DNA of 64,000 nucleotides, taken from NCBI GenBank assembly GCA_000727475.1, contig KL647323.1:686358-750357 (forward strand). The letters run 5' to 3'. A program made the position numbers and the translations under genes. Each line of letters begins with the position of its first letter. Position 1 is the first letter of the stretch. This DNA is from Sarcocystis neurona. Lineage: Eukaryota; Apicomplexa; Conoidasida; Eucoccidiorida; Sarcocystidae. Shown piece after piece: positions 52,601 to 60,302 of the stretch. The notes under the pieces were generated by a model. The model saw nothing but the letters and a program-made list of their open reading frames with translations, made no database searches and was not told where the DNA came from.

Positions 52601-53639
52601 CACCGGTAAACCAAGTCGGTACTGTTCTCTTCCTATTTCTTCCTATTCCTTTCCGTATCCTCTTCCTCCTTCTTCTTATTGCTGCTCGTGTTGTCTTTCG
52701 CCGTCCGCTGGGCGGCGACCTCCTCGAGGCCCCCGCCTTCTCTGCCTCCTGCGCAGCCCCTCGCCCCCAGCAACTGCCCTCCTCTCCTCGGTCTCTCTCT
52801 GCAGACCCACAGATGTGTACGTATACACATATGTCGTTGTCGCTGTGTGCAGGTGCTTCCATATATATAAATGTATGTATATAGACGTATATGTATCGGT
52901 GTGGCTGTGTGTTGTATGTCTGTGTACAGATATTCACATGTATACATATCTATCTGTATGTGTCTATATATATATGTATATATGTCCACATATAGATACG
53001 TAGAGAGATTCATAAACTTTGTCGGTGAGTTCAAAGGCTGTCTCGCTGTTGCCGCTGCTGCTCCCGCTACTTGTGCTGCTCCTGCTACTGCTGCTGCGGC
53101 TGGTGCTGCTTCTGCTCTTGCTACCCTAGACGCAGTCCGTCCTGTTGCTGCTGCTGCAGCGCGGCCTGCTGCTGCTGCTGTGTACGTCCAGCTGCTGCGG
53201 CTGTACTGCTACACGTGTGCTGCTGCTGGTTCCCTTGCTGCGGTGCTCTTCTTCTCTTCTTGCTGCTGCTGGCTATTCTTTCTGCTGCCGGTGCTGCGCT
53301 GCTGTTGCTGCTGTCTGTGTGGCGCTGCTGCCGCTCTTTCTCTCCTGCTGCTGCTGCTGCTTTTTCGCTCCTCTTCCGCTGCTCAACGGTGCTGCTGCCG
53401 TCCTGCCCTGCTGCTGTCCTGCCCTGCTGCTTCTTCAGGAACACGTGCGGCAGAGTCCGTAGCTCACGAAGGACTGCAGCTGCGGCTGCCGCCGCGCGAG
53501 GATCACGCGCCGCTGGCCGTCGACTTCTTCTCTCCCATTTCTCTCAAAGCGCATGCCTTTCCTCTTCCGCGACGCCTTCTCCACGGTTCATCCTTTTCTT
53601 CTTCGTCTTCCCCGCTCATCTCCCAGCTGCCGACAAAAC
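31130..53639 (+). CDS. LSD1/KDM1-like flavin amine oxidase, nine exons, HAAR-interrupted
   Basis: FAD-dependent amine oxidase. The LSD1 family removes methyl groups from histone H3 lysine; related polyamine oxidases act on polyamines. Exons: about 31130-32119, 35708-35782, 37103-37199, 38473-43119, 45447-46446, 48625-48804, 50364-50495, 52473-52605 and 53439-53639. All junctions keep the reading frame and use GT..AG. Conserved blocks appear in the family order: [20 protein letters not shown] with LLLES and [21 protein letters not shown] then [31 protein letters not shown] and RMGVHNK (the conserved flavin-site lysine) then VLRW and [38 protein letters not shown]. Nuclear demethylase function is inferred from a Lys/Glu-rich N-terminal tract and the adjacent PHD-finger frame. 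A polyamine oxidase activity cannot be excluded, since the [10 protein letters not shown] block resembles that branch too. Upstream exons and the true start are unresolved. Confidence 0.75.
31590..31930 (+). repeat. Purine-only Lys/Glu/Gly coding repeat
   Basis: Degenerate 9-18 bp units of the GTGAAGGGAGAGGAA type encode a strongly charged tract just before the FAD-binding motif. The strand is almost pyrimidine-free for over 300 nt. Confidence 0.8.
32120..35707. other. Amine oxidase intron 1 (3.6 kb), microsatellite-rich
   Basis: Contains TA/TATC repeats (32140-32450), CCGTGTCTCC minisatellite-like repeats (33310-33390), two copies of the GTGTACGTACAC palindrome (32938 and 33469), ACATAC and TATG repeats (33920-34350 and 34501-34850), and a CTG-rich 3' end. 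The acceptor is at 35707. Confidence 0.6.
34501..34850. repeat. (TATG)n microsatellite
   Basis: About 350 bp of GTATGTAT units with TATA interruptions. Open frames reading YVCMYV on either strand are artefacts of the repeat. Confidence 0.9.
35708..35782 (+). CDS. Amine oxidase exon 2: [10 protein letters not shown] block
   Basis: 75 nt between acceptor TTCGCAG and donor GTAAGC, phase 1 on both sides. It encodes [20 protein letters not shown], equivalent to the DLG-x-x-x-H substrate-domain segment of amine oxidases. The joined codon gives GRFVGN before it. Confidence 0.7.
35783..37102. other. Amine oxidase intron 2 with inverted CAG and CTG tracts
   Basis: The 5' part (35790-36000) is (CAGAAG/CAG)-rich and the part at 36277-36330 is CTG-rich; these are complementary within one intron. 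The 3' end is a strong pyrimidine tract. The open frame at 36460-37203 mostly overlaps this intron. Confidence 0.55.
37103..37199 (+). CDS. Amine oxidase exon 3: NWESS block
   Basis: Preceded by about 80 nt of almost pure pyrimidine, with acceptor CGGAGAG giving the phase needed by exon 2. It encodes [20 protein letters not shown] and NWESSLFC and ends AG before donor GTAAAA (phase 2). The acceptor could be a few bases away, but the frame is fixed by both neighbours. Confidence 0.65.
37330..37760. repeat. TATA/TACATA microsatellite block in amine oxidase intron 3
   Basis: Multiple TA runs in the 1,273-nt intron between 37200 and 38472. Confidence 0.8.
38473..43119 (+). CDS. Amine oxidase exon 4: 4.6-kb exon with HAAR insertions
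   Basis: Acceptor CTGCTGCTGCAG, donor CCA|GTAAGT (phase 2), 1,548 codons with no stop. It opens with [20 protein letters not shown] and then alternates low-complexity tracts with ordered islands: [20 protein letters not shown] (near 39560), [20 protein letters not shown] (near 39850), [20 protein letters not shown] (near 40875) and [20 protein letters not shown] (42320-42380) followed by [17 protein letters not shown]. The last island corresponds to the FAD-domain segment of the family that returns after the substrate-binding lobe. Two or three true introns could hide in the pyrimidine-rich parts (for example 38597-38680), but the shared frame makes one exon simplest. Confidence 0.65.
43493..44110. 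promoter_or_regulatory. Cluster of GTGTACGTACAC palindromes
   Basis: Exact copies are at 43493, 43737, 43903 and 44099, with one-mismatch copies at 43462 and 43777, all inside amine oxidase intron 4. The role is unknown; a protein-binding site or a dispersed repeat are both possible. Confidence 0.5.
43612..43648. repeat. (TA)n repeat
   Basis: An uninterrupted TATATA run of about 35 bp inside the palindrome cluster. Confidence 0.85.
44640..45400. repeat. TA/GTATA microsatellite block
   Basis: Repeated TATATATAC and TGTATATA in the 3' half of amine oxidase intron 4. Confidence 0.8.
45447..46446 (+). CDS. Amine oxidase exon 5: IVATPV and GVHNK blocks
   Basis: The acceptor GTGCAG at 45441-45446 gives the correct phase; the nearby CTGCAG at 45411-45416 would create an immediate stop. 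It encodes [15 protein letters not shown], then about 270 residues of Ala/Glu/Arg HAAR, then [20 protein letters not shown] and MGVHNK. The lysine of NK matches the flavin-contacting lysine of LSD1 and polyamine oxidases. It ends in phase 0 before GTCCGT. Confidence 0.7.
46550..47260. repeat. TA/TG microsatellite block
   Basis: TATATATG, GTGTGTGT and ACATATA runs in amine oxidase intron 5 (46447-48624). Reading frames here are not coding. Confidence 0.8.
47415..47640 (+). repeat. GGGAGAC-type G-rich minisatellite
   Basis: Around 25 degenerate units of GGGAGAC(A/G), with GGGG and GGGGGG runs on the plus strand; it is capable of G-quadruplex formation. The complement of the same unit occurs at 33310-33390 and 51600-51625. 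Confidence 0.8.
47760..48240. repeat. Tandem TACACGAG/TATATA block
   Basis: An element with CTTACACGAGAGTT(C/T)GTA followed by TA runs recurs about six times (near 47790, 47850, 47910, 47990, 48052 and 48132), an imperfect higher-order repeat of about 60-80 bp. Confidence 0.7.
48625..48804 (+). CDS. Amine oxidase exon 6: [11 protein letters not shown] to DEQ
   Basis: 180 nt in phase 0 on both sides. It encodes [34 protein letters not shown] and FGALQTDEQ, matching the family segment after the conserved lysine (V-L-x-F..FW, then F-x-N-L). Acceptor GGGGACAG follows a long T-rich tract. Donor CAG|GTCGGC is weak but phase-correct. Confidence 0.75.
49190..49620. repeat. GTATGT/TGTATA microsatellite block
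   Basis: Located in amine oxidase intron 6 (48805-50363). Several six-frame reading frames here reflect the repeat only. Confidence 0.8.
50364..50495 (+). CDS. Amine oxidase exon 7: VTRW..GSYS block
   Basis: Exactly 44 codons between GCGCGCAG and GTGAGT. It encodes [20 protein letters not shown] and [18 protein letters not shown], a near-diagnostic amine oxidase block (VTRW-x-x-D-x-x-x-x-GSYS). Confidence 0.85.
50660..51520. repeat. TATC/TCTG and TATA microsatellite block
   Basis: TATCTGTCTATC-like runs and then TATATA in amine oxidase intron 7 (50496-52472). Confidence 0.75.
52473..52605 (+). CDS. Amine oxidase exon 8: C-terminal FAD motif
   Basis: Acceptor TTCGCCTGCAG, donor ACCG|GTAAAC (phase 1). 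It encodes [20 protein letters not shown] and [16 protein letters not shown], the conserved C-terminal FAD-contacting segment (FAGE..T-V-x-G-A-x-x-S-G). Confidence 0.85.
53439..53639 (+). CDS. Amine oxidase exon 9: end of the catalytic domain
   Basis: Acceptor CTTCTTCAG after 400 nt of CTG-rich intron. The joined codon gives [10 protein letters not shown], the usual final helix. It then reads [20 protein letters not shown] and FFSPISL. The 3' end is uncertain. A donor AAAC|GTAATA at 53640 is in phase 1 and would join to the open frame at 54882; the alternative is read-through into a Leu/Cys-coding CTG tract that ends at 54238. Confidence 0.65.
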
Positions 53640-54244
53640 GTAATAATCACACCTGCCTTTCTTCTCTCCCCATGCTGCTGCTGCTGTTCTGCTGCTGCTG
53701 CTGTTCTGCTGCTGCTGCTGTTGCTGCCCTTCTTTTCCTGCTGCGGCTGCTGCTCGTCTTTCCTCCTCCTCCTTCTCCCCCTGCTGCTGCTGCTCTTCCT
53801 GTTCTGCTGCTACTGCCGCCCATTCTTCGGCTGCTGATTATGTTTTTCTTCCGCGCCTTTGCTGCTGCTGCCCCTGGGCTGCTCTGTATCCTCTCTTCTT
53901 CCGCTGCTGCTGCTCCTGCTGCTGCTGTGCGTCCTTGCCGCGCACAGTGCTTGCTGTTGCCACCACTGCTGCTAGTTCTTCGTCTTCATCTTCTGCTTCT
54001 CTTCCAACTTTTTCTCCTGCGCCTGCTGCTTCCCTTGCTGCTGGTTCTGCTGCTCCTTCTAACTGTTGACTGTCAGTGTCCCTGCTTTCTTGCAGGTTTC
54101 TCCCTACTGCTGCTGCTCCTGCCTTTTTCTGCCCTCCTTCCACGCCCCGGTCCCACGCTGTTCTGTCCTCACTCCCAGCCCACCGCTCACATATACGTAC
54201 ACATGTGTATACTTACATATATACATATATATATATAAATGTAA

Positions 54245-54275
<31 letters not shown>

Positions 54276-54881
54276 CGGATAGATAGATGTATACGTGTAT
54301 ATGCGTATGCAATCGTACACACACATACATACATATACGTACGTATATATATATATATATATGTACATATCCACTAGATAGAGATAAACGTGCGCATATA
54401 TATATATATATATATATGTATATACGTATATACAAATATACATACGCATTTACACATATATACGTATACATGTATGCAGCTACATATGGACATATATACA
54501 TGTCCTCATACACAAACATATATATATGTATATACATGTGTACTTCTGTATATTCACGTGTACGCACGTGTATTCATCTGGAGAGATCGACACGTCTATT
54601 ATGAAGAAATATATATATACATATATATGTGTTGTACGGTCGTGTATAGTTGTGTGAATATAGGTGAGAAATATGCATGCGGTAGGTTCGCTTTTTGTGA
54701 ACAGAGAAAGGAGGAGCTGCTCGTTCTACGCGAAGTCCCCAACAGAGAAGTGAAGGGAAGAAAGAGGAGAAGTCGTGGCAACTTCGTCTCTTCTCGTTCA
54801 GTTCTAGATCTGCTTCTCCCCCTCTTCCTTCTCCTGTTGCTGCTGCTGCTGCTCCTGCCGCCCCCGCGCCGCCGGCAACAG
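53640..54881. other. CTG-rich and TA-rich intron, or intergenic spacer
   Basis: 53640-54180 is pyrimidine-rich with CTG runs; 54190-54660 is TA microsatellite. It separates the last amine oxidase exon from the PHD-finger frame. It is either intron 9 of one gene or the gap between two genes. Confidence 0.5.
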
Positions 54882-57800
54882 CAGCAGCAGCAGGAGCAGC
54901 AGCAGCAGCAGCCGCAGGTCGGGGAGCAGCGGCAGGACCATCTGCAGTAGGAGCGGCTTTTCTGCAGCCTAGGGGTCTTGCTGCAGCAGCGGTGGACTTG
55001 CTGTCGGAAGCAGATTTGCTAGGAGGCTGCCCTTTCACGGGCTTCCCCGTCCCTACTTTGCCGCGTTGCTTGATCGGCTACTACGTTACGGATGCGTCTG
55101 ACGCGGGGTTGACAGATCTCGAAGAAAAGGAAAGGAATGCTGCGGTCGCTGCTGCTTCTTCTTCTTCGTCTGTGTCTACTTTGGTTTCCACCGATGAGGC
55201 GTGTCCTCCTTCCGGACCGGACGACAGCAACAACGAAAGAGAAGAGACGGCAGAAGATGGAGACGGGACTCGCGGAGACGAGACAGCAGCGACGGAAGGG
55301 GAGAGACCGGAAGGGGGAAAAGACGCACGACGCGCAGCAGAGTCCCACGTGAGGACCGCTGCCGCTGCTGCGGAAAAGAAGCCTGCTGCTGCGGCAGCAG
55401 CAGCACCACAACGAGCAGCAGAAGATAAGGAAGCTAAGGAGGACGAGGGGAGCGAAGCAGCATCACGTGCTGCTGAGCAATACGGTGAAGGTGCTGCTGC
55501 GCATCAAAATCACAAGGAAAAGGGGGAAAAGGAAAGAGTAGAAGGAAGAGGTGAGAGAGAGGGTCCACCTGCTGCTGCGGGTGCTTGTGATGCTCCCAAG
55601 GAAATGCTAGAAAGAGAGGCAAGGAAAGGCGACACTTCTGCTGCTCGCGCTGCAAGCGAGGAAGATGAAAGAGAAGACGAAAGAGAGAGGAAAAAGGACG
55701 TTTTCAACGGTGTTCGGGAAGACAGAGAAAGACCTGCTGCTGCTGTTGCTGCTGCTGGGGATGACGCGGCTCAGCGACTCAGAGAGAAGCAGCAGCGGAA
55801 GCGGAAGAAAAAGAAGAAGCAGCAGCAGCAAGACGAAGGTGACCAGCAGCAGCAGGTACGGCAGGAAAAGAAGCAGCAAAAGCAGCAGCAGGGTAACGAA
55901 ATGCAGCTGCCTTCGAATGGTGGAAGAAGCGCTTCGACGCGCACTTCGAAAAAGGAAGCAACAGCAGCAACAGCAGCCGGAGACAGCAGAGGGGGAGCAG
56001 CACCGACAGGGAGGACAGCAGCAGCAGAAATGCAAAGGGAAGAAGAAGAGGAAGAGAGAAGAGTCGAAGCAGCAGAAGAAAGGAAAGCAGCAGCAGCGGC
56101 AGGCGCCTGGAAAGAGGAATGCTTCCTTCGACTTTGTCTGAAGTACATGAGGAAAGGTTGGGCAAAAGCAGCAGCGACGACACCAACAGCGACAACACCT
56201 GCAGCAGCAACAAGAGCCGCAACAGCAGCAGCAGCAGGGGGGACAGCAGCAGGTAGTCGGAGAGGAGAAGAAGAAGAAGCGGCTGCTGCCGTGCCACCGG
56301 CGATGGTAGATGGGCTTGCGGTGCAGCAGCACGAGCAGCAACGACGGCGGAAAGGAAGGAAGCAGCAGAAGCAGGAAGGAAACAGCGAGAAGACGTTGCT
56401 GCTGTCGCGGTTGCCTCGCACGTCGGTGAGACTTTTCTATGAAGCGTTCCTTGGGGAACTTCCCTTCCACTCAGCTGCTGCTCCTCCTCCGCAGCAAGCA
56501 GCAGCAGCAACGGCTCGAGAAGAAGAAGCAGCAGCAGCAGGCGCAGAAGGAGGAAAAGAAGCAGCAGCGACAGCGGCAGCCCGAGAAGAAGCAGCAGCAG
56601 CTCGAACGGAGGAAGCAGCAGGAAGAGAGGCAACACAAGCAGCACAGCGAACAGGAGAGGAACCCGAAGAAAGAAAGTTACAGCAAAGGCAAGAAAGCAG
56701 AGAGGCAAGCAGGGAGGAGCAAACGACGCTTCTGTCTTTCCTCTTCTCTCTTGGATTTCGTTATTCTGGTGCTGCTGTGAGTCGTCCACCAGGCCCTGCT
56801 GCTGGCTCCTCAGCTGCTCCTGCTGCTGCTGCTGTAGTAGGAGACGGAGTAGTACCAGAGACGGGATGCCTAAGTGAAACACCCGCAGCAGCGGCGGGAA
56901 GATACGGCAACGGCAGCAGTCCACGCAGCAGCAGCAGGGTGGACAGCAGCAGCAGGTGGAGCCAGGAGAGGAAGACGGGAAGGAGCAGGAGCAGCAGGAA
57001 GGGACTCGAGAAGAAATGCCGGAGAGGAGGCAGTGGCAGCAACAGGGACAGCAGCAGCAGAAACAGCAGCAACAGGGACAGCAGCAGCAGGGACAGCAGC
57101 AGCAGCAGCACCGGTGGATTCAGCAGCAGCGGCAACAGAGAAGCAGACTTCGCGGGCTGCAGTCGTAAAGGCTGTCTGCTGGGAAGAAGAGGAAGGAAAA
57201 TTAGAAGAACTGCTATCGAACAGCAGCAGGCAGCGCAGCAGCAGGATGAGGAAGAAGAAGCACACCAGCAGCGACAGCAGCAGCAAGTTGCGTTGCTGCG
57301 GCGCTATTTGCTGCAGCACCTGCAGCAGGAGAAGCCCCCGCACATTCTCCGGCAGCAGTTTCTGCTGCCTCTTTGGGAAGCAGCAGTACGGGTTCACCTG
57401 GAGCAGCAACAGAGGGCAGAGGAAGAACCGATAAGAGAAGCAGAAGAAGAAAGCTCCCAGCCACCGACGAAGAAACTGCAGCAGCAGCGCCACTTGGGAG
57501 AAGAGGAAGAGACACGAGACGACCAGCAGCAGCAATGGCAGCAGCAACGGCTGCAGCGACAGAGACAGCAACAGCGGCAGGAAGAGCAGCAGCAAGAAGC
57601 TAGAAGCGAGACAGCGCAGGCTTGTGATATGAAGAGAAACGTTGCCGGTGGTGCTGGTCTTGCCGCTGCCGCTGGCGCAGCACGGCTTCTCTATCTTCAA
57701 ATAGCGAGAGCTTTTACAACGCACGCAGAACACTCCGGCAGCCTTCCTGCTGCAGATGTGCCGCCTTTTCTTGCGAGTCTTGCTGTTGCTGCTGCTCTGA

Positions 57801-60270
57801 TAGATGTCCTCCCTTCTGCTGCTGCTGCGGCCGCCCGGGCAATCCCGACGGCAGCAACTCCAGCACCGACAGCAGCAACAAGAGCAGCAACTTTAAACGC
57901 AGCAGAAACTGCAGCAGCAGCAGCAAGAGGAGAAGACGAAGAACGGGGCAGGGGTCCAGGGTCCTCAGCTGCTGCTTCTTTTTCTTCTTCTCCGTGTGCG
58001 TGCGAGCAGCAGCGCATGCTGCAGCGGCTGCAGGATGACATGGAGAAGGAACTGCTGTTGCTCTTGTCCACCAGCTCGTTCTCTTATGGTGCCGCAGCGG
58101 CACGCAGGGGCGGGATCGGGAAGAAGATAAAAAAAGGAAAAGGCAGCGCGTACGAGGCAGAGTTCTACTGGGTAAATCCTGATACTCTTCCTGCGCCTCA
58201 AGCAGCTTCCTTTTCAGCCGCTGCTGCTGCTGCTGCTCCTCTACATGCCGTCGCTCTCGCTGCTGCCGCTGCGGTCCCTGTCCCTCGTGACGCTACGCAG
58301 CAGGAGCCGATCCCCCATGCGCTGCAGAAGAATCAGCAGCAGCAAAGCGAAGAAGCCCAGCAGAAGCAGCGGCCACGCCAGCAGCAGCAGCCACCTGAGC
58401 AGCGACGGGCACGCCAGCAGCAACGACAGCAGCAGCAGTGGAAGATGCAGCAGCAACACGACCGACTGTGCTGGGTCTGCGGAGTAGGAGGCGATTTGCT
58501 GCTCTGCGACGGCGAGGATGTCTGCAGCAGCAGCAGCGAAGAACGAGAAGAAGACGCAGCAGCGGGACGAGAAACAGCAGCAGCAGGGAGAGAAGCAGCA
58601 ACCGCCGCAGCAGCAACACAGAAAGCTGCAGAACCGGGGAAGAGAAGCCTGGAGCAACGACCGCAACAGGAACAGCAGCAAGAGCAGCAAAAGCAGCGGC
58701 GAGAGCAGCACTTATCAGGAAGGAAAAAGTGTTCGCGAGTCTTTCATCTGGCATGCATTTTTCCCCCGCTAACAGACGCGGAGCTGCTGCCCGAGGCGAA
58801 GTGGCTCTGTCCCTTCTGTCGCTACGCGCAGCGTCGTCGGCAAAGAGAGCGACAAGAGAGAAGGCGAAGAAGAAGAGGAAGAAGAAACAGCAGCGGGAGG
58901 AAGCGCAGTCTCAGTTCCCCTCACCCAGCGAAGAAAACAGGCAGAAGAAGGAGAAGACGGACAAGCAGCAGAAGTCGCTGCAGAAGCACCAGTCTTGACG
59001 CAAGAAGCAGCGAGCCGACACACCAAGCTGCAGCAGCAGCAGATCAAGGAGCAGCAACAGCAGCAGCGGGTCAGGCAGCAACAGCAGCCGGAGGACGAGA
59101 GCAGCGTCACACGCTGCCAGCAGCAGCAGCAGCAGAACAAGCAGCAGCAACAGCGGGAGGGAGAACGAGACAGCAGCGATTGTCTTGCCGCACGGCGGTT
59201 GCAGCAGCAGAAGCAACAGCAAGAGGAGGAGCAGCAGTAGTGGCAACAGCCGTAATGCGAGAGAGGAAAGAAGAAGAAATGCGTCTCGTTGATACGGAAG
59301 AGGCGTGGACAGCTGCGGGCTTCGGCGAACGCTTCTCCCACAACAGCAGCACAGCACTGCATCGGACATCTCTCAAGAAAATATACATGGAAATGATGAA
59401 GGCGCTGTTGCTGCGTACTCGGCTGCTGCTGCGTCGTCTCCTGCTGCTGGAGCTGCTGCGTCGGCAAAGGCGACACCGCCTGCCAGCAGCAGCAGCAAGC
59501 CGGCAGCACAGGGCGGCAGCGTGCCGTGCGACGACTCCTGGAGCAGCAGCAGCGGCGGCAGAAGTCGGAAGGGAAAGAAAAAGACAAGCAAAGGCGGAAG
59601 CGGCAACAGAAGAAGAAGACGAGGGGGATGCAGATGATAGTGGAAAGGACGACGCAGCAGCAGCAGAACAGGAAGAGGGCGGACGGGGAGGACGGGGAGA
59701 AGAACGGAAAGAGAACGCAGCTGGTGTGACAGAGAGAGAGCAGCAGCAAAAGGAAAACGAAGAGAAGTGCAGCAGCAGCGGCAGTAGTAGCACTGGCGCG
59801 CAGACGACAGCAGTGCGAGCTTCGCAGCAGCAGGAGCAGCACCAAGAAATCGAGAAGAGAGGCGGCGGAGGCGACGAGGAAGGAGAAGAAGCAGGAAGCA
59901 GAGCAGCAGCAGGAAAAGTGAGCGGCACGGCAGCAGCAGATAAAGCCGAATGCAGGAGGAGAAGGTGGAGAGAGAAAGTAGGAACGGATGCAGACGATGA
60001 AGAAGACGATGATGGGAAAGAAGAAGAGAGAGAAGGAGAAGAAGATTTGCTTCATTATCTTCGAGACGGAATACGTAGGGCGACGCCTTTTGTTGCTGCC
60101 CGGAAGGAAAGTCGTTTTGCTGACGCGATGCTGCTGCTGCAACAGCAAAGAGCAGCAGCAGCAACAGCAACAGCAGCAGCAGCAGCAGGAGCAGCAGAAC
60201 TGCAGCGGGTGCCATCGCTTGCAGAGCTGGCGTGGCAACTTCAACGCAGGAGAGCGGCGTCCAGCACCGG

Positions 60271-60302
<32 letters not shown>

